Assembly (NCBI GenBank): GCA_016205085.1
Contig: JACQJN010000154.1
Coordinates: 1 to 5,245 of the forward strand
DNA: 5,245 nt
Reading direction: 5' to 3'
From: Elusimicrobiota bacterium
Lineage (GTDB): Bacteria > Elusimicrobiota > Elusimicrobia > JACQJN01
Below are positions 1 to 5,245 of this stretch, piece by piece. How positions within the stretch are numbered: position 1 is the first letter of the stretch; each line of letters begins with the position of its first letter. The position numbers were made by a program, and so were the translations under genes. A model generated the notes under the pieces. That model ran no database searches. It had not been told where the DNA came from and was given only the letters and a program-made list of their open reading frames with translations.

Positions 1-370
1 GGGTAAGAGATTGTATGTAGGAAGCCTTCCGTTTGATGTTACGGAGGATCAGCTTCATGAGTTGTTTGTGCCCTATGGGCAGATCGTTAGCACCAAACTG
101 ATCACAGACAAGTATTCCGGCCAATCCAAGGGATTCGGCTTTGTAGAAATGTCCAGTGACGCCGAAGCCCAGGCAGCCATTCAAAAGCTCAACGGCACCA
201 CAGTTGGAACTCGGCAAATTATCGTCAATGAAGCCCGTCCCATGGAAAACCGTGGCCCCGGTGGCGGTGGGTTCGGTGGTCGCGGCGGCGGTGGCGGCGG
301 TGGGTTCGGTGGTCGCGGCGGTGGTGGTGGCAGTGGTGGTGGAAGAAAACCTCGCGGAAACCGCTGGTAA
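1..370 (+). CDS. Glycine-rich RNA-binding protein with one RRM domain (first two bases of the gene missing)
   Basis: Small single-RRM protein that binds single-stranded RNA in the cytoplasm; bacterial members are often linked to cold or stress responses and RNA stability. Base 1 is G and is followed in frame by Gly-Lys-Arg-Leu-Tyr-Val-Gly, the usual start of these proteins after Met. Base 1 is therefore probably the G of an ATG whose A and T lie outside the window, giving a 123-residue protein. Numbered from that Met, RNP2 is LYVGSL (5-10) and RNP1 is KGFGFVEM (44-51), with the aromatic RNA-stacking residues present. The RRM spans about 5-80. From about 86 the chain is almost pure glycine with Phe and Arg (two GFGGRGGG units), ending in a basic Lys-Pro-Arg-Gly-Asn-Arg-Trp tail. 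No terminator is visible before the FKBP gene 12 nt downstream, so the two may share a transcript. The family is clear; the RNA target is unknown. Confidence 0.93.
   Translation, partial: GKRLYVGSLPFDVTEDQLHELFVPYGQIVSTKLITDKYSGQSKGFGFVEMSSDAEAQAAIQKLNGTTVGTRQIIVNEARPMENRGPGGGGFGGRGGGGGGGFGGRGGGGGSGGGRKPRGNRW
263..321 (+). repeat. 33-nt tandem repeat coding the glycine-rich tail
   Basis: Bases 263-288 and 296-321 are identical over 26 nt, offset by 33 nt (11 codons). Each copy encodes a Gly-Gly-Gly-Phe-Gly-Gly-Arg-Gly-Gly block. The surrounding sequence is GGT/GGC triplet repeat. The period keeps the frame, so copy number could change by slippage and lengthen or shorten the tail without breaking the protein. 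Confidence 0.85.
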
Positions 371-382
371 AATCAGCTAAAG

Positions 383-892
383 ATGAGATCCTTCGGACTT
401 TGCCTATTAATGGTATGGGCCCTGTCAGCCTGCCAAAAACTAGGGTTAGGAGGAAAATCTCTCATGATTGAAAGCGGTTCCACCGTAAAGATTCACTACA
501 CCCTAACGGTTGATGGCAGTATATTAGACACTTCATCCGGGAAAGAACCACTGGTATACGTTCAAGGGGCGGGACAAATCATTCCCGGACTGGAAGAGCA
601 GTTGAAAGGCATGCACACAGGAGATAAGGCAAAAGTTACCATCTCTCCTGAAAAGGGATATGGCTCCATTGACCCCAAGGCCTTTCAGAAAGTCCCCAAG
701 AAAGCCTTTGGAAACCAGAAGGAGCTGCGGGTGGGATCTGTCGTGCGAGGGCAGCAGGGAGGGCAGCAGTTTCAAGCCGTTGTTTCCGCCGTCGGAGACC
801 AGGACATCACTCTAAACCTGAATCATCCCCTGGCAGGAAAGACACTCGACTTTGAAGTTGAGGTCGTAGATATCCAAGCCCCCAAAACATAG
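383..892 (+). CDS. SlyD-like FKBP-type peptidyl-prolyl cis-trans isomerase, probable lipoprotein
   Basis: Catalyses cis-trans isomerisation of Xaa-Pro bonds and probably acts as a folding chaperone. The FKBP half is at residues 29-93 (Y39, D49, the QIIPGLE motif at 65-71, GYG at 92-94) and resumes at 147-161 with NHPLAGKTLDFEVEV, a hallmark of SlyD/FkpA-like enzymes. Residues about 95-140 form the inserted-in-flap chaperone domain. The histidine-rich nickel-binding tail of E. coli SlyD is absent; the protein ends at APKT. With the ATG at 383, residues 1-16 form a hydrophobic signal followed by the lipobox Leu-Ser-Ala-Cys (14-17), predicting a lipid-anchored protein. No good Shine-Dalgarno precedes this ATG. 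An alternative start, Met28 at 464, follows AGGAGG and is where cytosolic SlyD-type proteins usually begin. I keep the longer start because a full signal plus lipobox is unlikely by chance. The gene lies 12 nt after the RRM gene and ends 4 nt from the convergent desaturase stop. Confidence 0.9.
   Translation: MRSFGLCLLMVWALSACQKLGLGGKSLMIESGSTVKIHYTLTVDGSILDTSSGKEPLVYVQGAGQIIPGLEEQLKGMHTGDKAKVTISPEKGYGSIDPKAFQKVPKKAFGNQKELRVGSVVRGQQGGQQFQAVVSAVGDQDITLNLNHPLAGKTLDFEVEVVDIQAPKT
448..453 (+). promoter_or_regulatory. Possible internal Shine-Dalgarno for a short FKBP form
   Basis: A perfect AGGAGG lies 10 nt before an in-frame ATG at 464. Translation from there gives a 142-residue FKBP without the signal sequence. 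The hexamer also encodes part of Leu-Gly-Gly-Lys in the longer protein, so it could be a by-product of Gly-Gly codons. The spacing is slightly longer than ideal. Confidence 0.45.
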
Positions 893-896
893 GCGG

Positions 897-1697
897 TCAA
901 GTTCTGCAGGCAGGCCCTAGGGGCATTGTGAGCAGTTTCCCCAAACTCACATCTTCCGAAGTTTGATATTCCGGGAGGCCGATTTTAATCTGCTCCTGGC
1001 TTACATCCATCCGATAGGTCCCAAACAGCTTATCCCAAACCGAAAAAACGGTGGAATAGTTGGAGTTGGTATGATCCCTCACTTCGGAATGATGGACCCT
1101 GTGCATGTCCGGGGTGACAAACCAAAGCCGCAGCGTATCTTCCAAAAATCCGGGCAGTTTTAAATTAGAATGCTGGAACTGAGCCGCCAGAAGAAGCAGC
1201 ATCTCAAATAGGGCAGCCGCCGACACGCTGGGCCCCCACAGAGGATATAAAAACAGCCGATACACGGTAGACAGCAAAATCTCTCCCAGGTGAAACCGTG
1301 AGGCCGTAGTGACATCCAGATCTCGATCTGAATGGTGCACACGGTGCAATCTCCAGAGGAACGGCCAGCGGTGGTACGCCATGTGCCAAGCATAGGTGGC
1401 GAAATCAAGAAACACGATAGAAAAAACGATATTCCAAAAAGGCCCCACGCCATAGTAACTCATCAAACCGAATCCCTGATTGTAGAGCATTCGGGTATAG
1501 GCTACCACAATCCCTCCCAATAAAACGTTCACGATCAAAGCATTGGATCCCGCGATAAAAAAATTGATCCAATAGCGACGTAGTTTAGGTTCCACACATG
1601 TCTTAAAGGGAAATTTGTTCTCGATCCCCAAAAGAACCAAAAGTCCCCCCAAGGCCAGCCCCGATCGCCAATGCGCCAAGCTTAAAATGAATTCCAT
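897..1697 (-). CDS. Sterol desaturase / fatty acid hydroxylase family membrane protein
   Basis: Member of the membrane-bound di-iron oxygenase superfamily, which hydroxylates or desaturates lipids or sterol-like molecules using O2. The eight-histidine signature is intact: HxxxH at H105/H109, HxxHH at H118/H121/H122, a second HxxHH at H199/H202/H203, and further likely ligands at H136, H176 and H209. Hydrophobic segments near 11-25, 43-68, 85-103 and 140-172 fit an inner-membrane protein with the histidine clusters on the cytoplasmic face. At 266 residues it has the usual size for bacterial members. The ATG at 1697 has a modest upstream AGGA and a GATAAT-like stretch just before it. The gene stands alone, convergent with the FKBP gene with 4 nt between stop codons. 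The substrate cannot be told from sequence; hopanoid, carotenoid, sterol-like and alkyl-ether lipids are all possible. Confidence 0.92.
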   Translation of the reverse strand: MEFILSLAHWRSGLALGGLLVLLGIENKFPFKTCVEPKLRRYWINFFIAGSNALIVNVLLGGIVVAYTRMLYNQGFGLMSYYGVGPFWNIVFSIVFLDFATYAWHMAYHRWPFLWRLHRVHHSDRDLDVTTASRFHLGEILLSTVYRLFLYPLWGPSVSAAALFEMLLLLAAQFQHSNLKLPGFLEDTLRLWFVTPDMHRVHHSEVRDHTNSNYSTVFSVWDKLFGTYRMDVSQEQIKIGLPEYQTSEDVSLGKLLTMPLGPACRT

Positions 1698-1727
1698 TGA
1701 TCATTATCCTACCAAATATGTTTAACC

Positions 1728-1866
1728 TGAATTCCCCAGTTAGGGAATTCACCCGTAGGGCCGGCGCCGCTTGTCGGCGACGAGGTTATCCAGCGCCGCA
1801 GGCGCAAATTCAGTTGCACAAAATTATACAGTCGTTTCAGAAGAACCACGGTAGGCAACTGAATTT
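1728..1866. repeat. Composite palindromic intergenic element (REP- or MITE-like)
   Basis: This stretch holds four inverted repeats in a row. TGAATTCCC (1728-1736) pairs with GGGAATTCA (1743-1751), 9 bp around a 6-nt loop. CGCCG (1765-1769) pairs with CGGCG (1775-1779). GCGCC (1793-1797) pairs with GGCGC (1801-1805) around a 3-nt loop. AAATTCAGTTGC (1806-1817) pairs with GCAACTGAATTT (1855-1866), a perfect 12-bp match. The core at 1756-1805 is markedly GC-richer than the AT-rich flanks. The motif TGAATT or its complement occurs at both outer ends and twice inside. No open reading frame of note lies here. This is the pattern of a non-coding mobile palindromic repeat, but copies elsewhere in the genome cannot be seen from one window. 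Confidence 0.6.
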
Positions 1867-1872
1867 TTTGGG

Positions 1873-1898
1873 TTGACCCTGTTTAAATTTAGTACAAT
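1873..1898 (+). promoter_or_regulatory. Weak candidate promoter for the EHP-repeat gene
   Basis: TTGACC (1873-1878) resembles a -35 box and TACAAT (1893-1898) a -10 box. The spacer is only 14 nt, shorter than the usual 16-18, so the pairing is doubtful. It sits just after the palindromic element and 57 nt upstream of the ATG, where a promoter is expected. Confidence 0.3.
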
Positions 1899-1943
1899 CA
1901 CCGAACGCATCAATATACACCCTGAAATTCATAAACTAAAAAC

Positions 1944-1948
1944 AGGAG
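1944..1948 (+). promoter_or_regulatory. Shine-Dalgarno of the EHP-repeat gene
   Basis: AGGAG lies 6 nt before the ATG at 1955. It is the best-placed ribosome binding site in the window and fixes this start. Confidence 0.8.
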
Positions 1949-1954
1949 AACCCA

Positions 1955-2548
1955 ATGAAGAAACAAATAATGGTGTTGACATTCCTTTCGGCCGCAACAC
2001 TCGCCTGCTACGGTTACACCCAAGCAGGAGAACATCCCAAGGAACATCCTACCAGCCACGAACATCCAGCTCAGGCGCAACCCGCAGGAGCCAGCCAAGA
2101 AACCGCTCCAGCCGCACAGCCTACCCAGTCTCAATCCACAACCCCCGCTGAACATCCCAAGAAAGAACACCCCGGCCACGAGCATCCCGGCGGCATGTCT
2201 CCTAAAGAGGTCAAAAAAACATTCACCAAAACGGTGGAGGAACACGTTGCAACCGAGTCTCGAAAATCAGACGGGGCGTTTAAAATCAACGACTCCACGC
2301 TCAATAAGGATTGGAATCTCCAACTCAAGAAAATCCACAAAAACAAAATTGCAAACTTGGGAGGAGATAAATTCTTTGCCTGCGCTGACTTTAAAGAAAA
2401 AAATGGTTCCAAAAAGAAAGTAGACCTAGACTTTTACATTCAAAAAGGAGCCGCAGGATGGCAGGTGGAAAAGGTCTTGATCCATAAAGTGGAAGGAAAG
2501 CCTCGCTTCACTTACAACGAAAAGAATGAGATGATCCCCGTTCAGTAA
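1955..2548 (+). CDS. Secreted His-rich protein with Glu-His-Pro repeats
   Basis: A 197-residue exported protein of unknown function. Residues 1-24 are a Sec signal (MKKQ start, hydrophobic 6-18) with a probable signal peptidase I site after Thr-Gln-Ala (22-24). Cys18 follows Thr-Leu-Ala, a poor lipobox, so a lipoprotein is possible but less likely. The mature N-terminus has two His-rich clusters, EHPKEHPTSHEHP (26-38) and EHPKKEHPGHEHP (66-78), joined by an Ala/Gln/Pro/Thr linker. After about 81 comes a basic folded domain of roughly 115 residues containing FACADF (140-145), an alternating hydrophobic VDLDFYI strand and a WQVEKVLIHK strand. I recall similar EHP-repeat proteins in environmental Gram-negative genomes, all uncharacterised. 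The clusters suggest Cu, Ni or Zn binding in the periplasm; this is inference. The 3' end overlaps the convergent ATP-grasp-like gene by 41 nt. Confidence 0.88.
   Translation: MKKQIMVLTFLSAATLACYGYTQAGEHPKEHPTSHEHPAQAQPAGASQETAPAAQPTQSQSTTPAEHPKKEHPGHEHPGGMSPKEVKKTFTKTVEEHVATESRKSDGAFKINDSTLNKDWNLQLKKIHKNKIANLGGDKFFACADFKEKNGSKKKVDLDFYIQKGAAGWQVEKVLIHKVEGKPRFTYNEKNEMIPVQ
2030..2188 (+). repeat. Duplicated 39-nt EHP-coding modules
   Basis: Two 39-nt modules, 2030-2068 and 2150-2188, each encode 13 residues with three Glu-His-Pro motifs and one extra His before the third. They begin with the same 12 bases, GAACATCCCAAG, and lie 120 nt apart. This suggests internal duplication followed by divergence. 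Confidence 0.65.
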
Positions 2549-3914
2549 ACACGCACGCCAAGGCTCCTCCCCGAGCCACGTTGACCACCTTCGATTTGCT
2601 GATCCGGCAATGAAGGCCGGCTCCCTGGGAGGAATAAAATACTCCAATGGAGGAGTAGCAATTCTGAAAATGGATCTCCCTATTCATCAGATAGGCCATC
2701 CATCTTCTGTCGGACTCCGCATAGCTCTGAACTATCCATTTCTTATAACTCTTAGACCCCTGTGCCGCCTTGTCCAAAGCTTTCTCCCAACGCGCCTGCG
2801 GCACATCCATTCCAAAAAGCACCCCCTCTCCCCCCGCGTCCTGATTCGGTTTTAAAACGAACCTGTCCTTGTTTTTTCTAACATAGGGGAAAAGATCCAC
2901 CCCCACCTCTTCAGGGCTCTCCGTTTTTCTCTCCCATAGAACACGCGTCCAGGGGACATATTTCTTAAAGAGAGCAGCCTCCTGCCGTGAAAAAAGCGGT
3001 TGATACATTTTTGAAGTAAAACACTCCAGAATGCCCTTGTGATCGAACTCGCCCGTCAACCCCGGGAAAGAGCTTCCCCGACTCAAAAGCTCCAGAAGAC
3101 CCGCATATCGGCGGTTTCCATCCCGCGAAAGACGAGCCATATCCTTAAACGGCATATCCCTATAAACCAAGCCCACACTCTTTCCATGAAGAAGCGTTCT
3201 CGAATCCTTGAGCCTTATCTGCCTGGGATGCCCATGATAGGCTTTGGCCCCCTTGCGCCTAAAACACTCCAATATCTGAGGCACCTCGCTGTAGCTGTCG
3301 TTAAACGGTAAGTCCTCCACAAAAGCGATGGGAATCCCTTCAGGCTCTCCCATCCAACGCCAGATATAATCCATCAAATCCGGAGGCGGTTTCAATCCCA
3401 GAGAAGCCGTGCCCAATCCCAATATTTTGAAAACAAATCTTTCCAATACTCGGACCCCCATGCAATGGAGATACAATCCCCCCAAGGCGGTCGCATTGGT
3501 TTCATATAAAACCGGCTCCTGATTTCCCGCCCTCAATCCCACATCCACCCGAATCAAAAGGTGTTGCCGGCCGAGGGGAAACGGAATTAATTTTTGAAAC
3601 CACGATTCAGAGACAGGCCCCAGATGGCATATCTTGCGCAAGTCATAGGCGTCCCACCGATATAGCTCCGGAATTTTCAACTGAAACCGGTACACCGCAC
3701 TCACCAAATCTTGCACCTCACCCACCCACCTTTTGGATAGAACGAAAGGCGTCAAGGCCAGGGGGTGTGGAACAATCGGAGATCGGGAAGAAGCTCGGTT
3801 TAGAAATTTTAAGGACTGGGCGGTCTTTTCAAAATCACGGATCAGGGCCTGGCGCGAACCAGGAGAAAGAGAAAGCAGCCGTTTTAACACCAGAAGTTCG
3901 GCAGGATGATTCAT
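2508..3914 (-). CDS. Circularly permuted ATP-grasp-like protein (possible ligase)
   Basis: A 468-residue, apparently cytosolic protein with no signal or membrane segment. Several blocks match circularly permuted ATP-grasp and glutathionylspermidine-synthase-like proteins: RVDVGL (122-127), VLYETNATALGG (135-146, resembling the E-x-N-x-x-x-x-G metal/substrate motif), GLVYRDM (248-254), FVLKPNQDAGGEGVLFG (352-368, a glycine-rich nucleotide-binding loop with Lys355), IVQSY (394-398) and VVNVARGG (443-450). Such enzymes couple ATP hydrolysis to amide-bond formation via an acyl phosphate. The substrate is unknown, and family-level similarity is all I can claim. The ATG at 3914 has no close Shine-Dalgarno; an AAGG lies about 16 nt upstream. 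The gene is divergent from the PQQ sugar dehydrogenase across 48 nt and convergent, with a 41-nt overlap, with the EHP-repeat gene. The last dozen residues, within the overlap, look non-conserved. Confidence 0.75.
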   Translation of the reverse strand: MNHPAELLVLKRLLSLSPGSRQALIRDFEKTAQSLKFLNRASSRSPIVPHPLALTPFVLSKRWVGEVQDLVSAVYRFQLKIPELYRWDAYDLRKICHLGPVSESWFQKLIPFPLGRQHLLIRVDVGLRAGNQEPVLYETNATALGGLYLHCMGVRVLERFVFKILGLGTASLGLKPPPDLMDYIWRWMGEPEGIPIAFVEDLPFNDSYSEVPQILECFRRKGAKAYHGHPRQIRLKDSRTLLHGKSVGLVYRDMPFKDMARLSRDGNRRYAGLLELLSRGSSFPGLTGEFDHKGILECFTSKMYQPLFSRQEAALFKKYVPWTRVLWERKTESPEEVGVDLFPYVRKNKDRFVLKPNQDAGGEGVLFGMDVPQARWEKALDKAAQGSKSYKKWIVQSYAESDRRWMAYLMNREIHFQNCYSSIGVFYSSQGAGLHCRISKSKVVNVARGGALACVFTERGSSHSFRCK

Positions 3915-3922
3915 AAATCAAG

Positions 3923-3954
3923 GATTTTACCTTATATTGAAATAATGTAAAATC
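3923..3954. promoter_or_regulatory. Inverted repeat in the divergent promoter region
   Basis: GATTTTAC (3923-3930) and GTAAAATC (3947-3954) form a perfect 8-bp inverted repeat separated by 16 nt, filling most of the AT-rich 48 nt between two divergent genes. Between the arms, TATATT (3933-3938, + strand) and TATAAG (minus strand, 3936-3931) are -10-like boxes for opposite directions; no good -35 boxes accompany them. The arrangement would suit an operator for a dimeric regulator controlling both genes. AT-rich palindromes also arise by chance. Confidence 0.4.
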
Positions 3955-3962
3955 AAAAACCA

Positions 3963-5093
3963 ATGTATAGCAAGCTGTTGCTTCTTTTGCCTCCATTGCT
4001 TCTTTTACTTCCCACACTAGCCCTGGCACAGGCCTTCAGGAGCTTCACCACCCATTTTGACAAGGTTGCGATCAAAGTGGAGGTGATCGCCTCGGGTTTG
4101 GATACGCCCTGGTCCGTAGCTTTCGGCCCTGAGGAGGAAATTTACATCACGGAAAGATCGGGCAGCATCAAAGTCCTGGAAAAGGGGGCTAGGGAGCCGT
4201 CGCTTCTTTACAAAATCTCGGAGGTATACCCATCCGGGGAAGGGGGTCTGATGGGATTGACCCTGCACCCTAAATTTGAAAAGACCAACTGGCTCTATGT
4301 CTGCTATACCACCTCAGGAGAAGGCAAGCTCATCAATCGCGTGGTGAGATTCAAACTGAAAGAAGATGGGGGGCTGGAAGAAAAGACCATCATTTTAGAC
4401 CGCATCCCGGGAGCCCAGATACATGACGGCTGCCGCCTAAAGTTCGGCCCGGATGGGAAATTGTACGTCACCACGGGGGACGCTTCTCAAAAAAAGCTGG
4501 CACAAGACAAAAAATCTCTGGCCGGGAAAATCCTGCGGTTAAATGAGGACGGCACGATCCCTTTAGACAACCCCTTTCCCCAATCTCCCATCTACAGCCT
4601 GGGCCACAGAAACCCTCAAGGATTGGACTGGCACCCCGACACCCAAAGCCTTCTAGCCACAGAGCACGGCCCCTCCGGATGGGATGGCCCCGGAGGAGGC
4701 GACGAAGTCAACCTCATATTCCCAGGCAAAAACTACGGCTGGCCTATTCTACACCACAAAAAACATAAAAAGGGGTTCCAGCCCCCGCTTCTTTTATACA
4801 CACCCGCCATAGCCCCCTCCGGCGCCTGTTTCTATAAAGGCACTCTTTTTTCCAATTTCCATGGAAACTTCTTTTTTGCGACCCTTCGCGGGAAGCACAT
4901 CCAGAGAATAATCCTGCAGAACGGCATAAAACCCAAAAAACGGGAAAGGCTCCTGAAGGATGAGTACGGCAGGCTGCGGGATATTCAGACGGGCCCTGAC
5001 GGAGCTCTCTACGTCCTCACCTCCAACCGGGACGGCCGGGGCGCAGTCCAAGCCGACGACGATCGCCTCCTCAAACTCACCCCCCTGGAATAA
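3963..5093 (+). CDS. PQQ-dependent aldose sugar dehydrogenase, secreted (soluble glucose dehydrogenase family)
   Basis: Six-bladed beta-propeller quinoprotein that oxidises aldoses to lactones with pyrroloquinoline quinone, in the periplasm. Residues 1-24 are a very leucine-rich signal peptide, probably cleaved after ALA (20-22) or AQA (22-24). Family blocks follow in order: SGLDTPWSVAFGPE (44-57), ITERSGSI (62-69), GEGGLMGLTLHPKF (92-105), IHDGCRLKFGPDGKLYVTTGD (153-173), LGHRNPQGLDWHP (213-225), EHGPSGWDG followed by GGGDEVN (234-250), GKNYGWP (255-261) and LRDIQTGPDGALYVLT (338-353). H154 sits where the catalytic base histidine lies in this family, and R216 and R339 match PQQ-contacting arginines. 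The length of 376 is normal for the aldose sugar dehydrogenase (YliI-like) branch. No Shine-Dalgarno precedes the ATG, but it is the only start giving the full signal. No PQQ biosynthesis genes are in the window. The gene ends 23 nt before the convergent phosphoglycerate mutase stop. Confidence 0.93.
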   Translation: MYSKLLLLLPPLLLLLPTLALAQAFRSFTTHFDKVAIKVEVIASGLDTPWSVAFGPEEEIYITERSGSIKVLEKGAREPSLLYKISEVYPSGEGGLMGLTLHPKFEKTNWLYVCYTTSGEGKLINRVVRFKLKEDGGLEEKTIILDRIPGAQIHDGCRLKFGPDGKLYVTTGDASQKKLAQDKKSLAGKILRLNEDGTIPLDNPFPQSPIYSLGHRNPQGLDWHPDTQSLLATEHGPSGWDGPGGGDEVNLIFPGKNYGWPILHHKKHKKGFQPPLLLYTPAIAPSGACFYKGTLFSNFHGNFFFATLRGKHIQRIILQNGIKPKKRERLLKDEYGRLRDIQTGPDGALYVLTSNRDGRGAVQADDDRLLKLTPLE

Positions 5094-5116
5094 ACAACCC
5101 GTGCTGGCAAGCTCAG

Positions 5117-5245
5117 TCAGGACCCCAGTACCTTCTTCGATGAAATCTTAAGGCTTGAATCGAACTCGTAAACAAGCGGAACACCCGTAGCCAAATTCAG
5201 CTCCATCACCTGCTCCTGGGTCAATTGATCCAAATCCATCACCAC
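5117..5245 (-). CDS. gpmA: 2,3-bisphosphoglycerate-dependent phosphoglycerate mutase, C-terminal fragment cut by window edge
   Basis: Minus-strand reading from 5245 gives 42 residues with no internal stop, ending at TGA (5119-5117). The segment ELNLATGVPLVYEFD followed by a KKVLGS ending matches the typical GpmA C-terminus, which reads close to LNIPTGIPLVYELD and ends near YLGD. This is the tail of the glycolytic enzyme interconverting 3- and 2-phosphoglycerate in the cytosol. The catalytic histidines lie outside the window. The gene is convergent with the PQQ dehydrogenase, with 23 nt between stops and no clear terminator hairpin. The identification rests on a short segment but a distinctive one. 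Confidence 0.87.
   Translation of the reverse strand: MVMDLDQLTQEQVMELNLATGVPLVYEFDSSLKISSKKVLGS

Noticed and set aside
156..380. Val/Ala-rich 74-codon open frame overlapping the RRM gene
   Set aside because: It is the shifted reading of the GGT/GGC repeats; composition is an artefact and it has no ribosome site.
1806..1869. 12-bp inverted repeat followed by a T-run, resembling an intrinsic terminator on the + strand
   Set aside because: The loop would be 37 nt and no + strand gene ends upstream; the neighbouring gene is transcribed away on the minus strand.
1873..2151. TTG-started open frame running into the EHP gene in another frame
   Set aside because: It starts inside a possible -35 box, lacks a ribosome site, and its Ser/Arg/Thr-rich product is typical of a frame shadow.
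1910..2245. 111-codon minus-strand open frame opposite the EHP gene
   Set aside because: It is antisense to the well-supported EHP gene and rich in Gly/Cys/Phe from reverse reading of its codons; no family resemblance.
1955..3914. EHP protein as a substrate peptide of the ATP-grasp-like ligase (RiPP-like pair)
   Set aside because: The genes are convergent, not co-operonic; the EHP protein has a Sec signal and a folded domain, unlike a precursor peptide, and no maturation or export partner is present.
5177..5200. CACCCGTAG and AAATTCAG motifs shared with the intergenic palindromic element
   Set aside because: They fall in conserved coding sequence of the phosphoglycerate mutase (ATGVP region), lack the inverted partners, and are short enough to be chance.

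Overview
The window is a compact, gene-dense stretch from a Gram-negative bacterium. The evidence is a predicted lipoprotein signal, a secreted histidine-rich protein and a periplasmic-type PQQ sugar dehydrogenase. GC content looks intermediate by eye. I cannot place the organism firmly. The mix of a glycine-rich RRM protein, a SlyD-type FKBP and an EHP-repeat secreted protein is reminiscent of environmental lineages such as Omnitrophota, Nitrospirota or deltaproteobacterial relatives, but that is a weak, memory-based impression.

Layout from left to right: (1) a glycine-rich RNA-binding RRM protein (+) whose start codon straddles the left edge; (2) a SlyD-like FKBP prolyl isomerase (+) 12 nt later, probably co-transcribed, with two credible starts giving a lipoprotein or a cytosolic form; (3) a convergent sterol desaturase/fatty acid hydroxylase family membrane di-iron enzyme (-), 4 nt from the FKBP stop; (4) a 257-nt intergenic region, the only sizable gap, filled with stacked inverted repeats that look like an interspersed palindromic element; (5) a secreted protein with six Glu-His-Pro motifs in two clusters (+); (6) a convergent circularly permuted ATP-grasp-like protein (-) whose 3' end overlaps gene 5 by 41 nt; (7) a divergent secreted PQQ-dependent aldose/glucose dehydrogenase (+), sharing with gene 6 a 48-nt intergenic region that holds an 8-bp inverted repeat; (8) the C-terminal 42 residues of a 2,3-bisphosphoglycerate-dependent phosphoglycerate mutase (-), cut by the right edge.

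The genes do not form one pathway. At most there are two short units: RRM-FKBP, which could both act in RNA and protein folding, and the divergent ATP-grasp/PQQ dehydrogenase pair, whose shared promoter region hints at linked control. I see no RNA genes, CRISPR arrays, transposases or phage genes, and no convincing new multi-gene system. The best leads are the palindromic intergenic element, the FKBP dual start, the EHP-repeat protein and the divergent ATP-grasp/dehydrogenase promoter.
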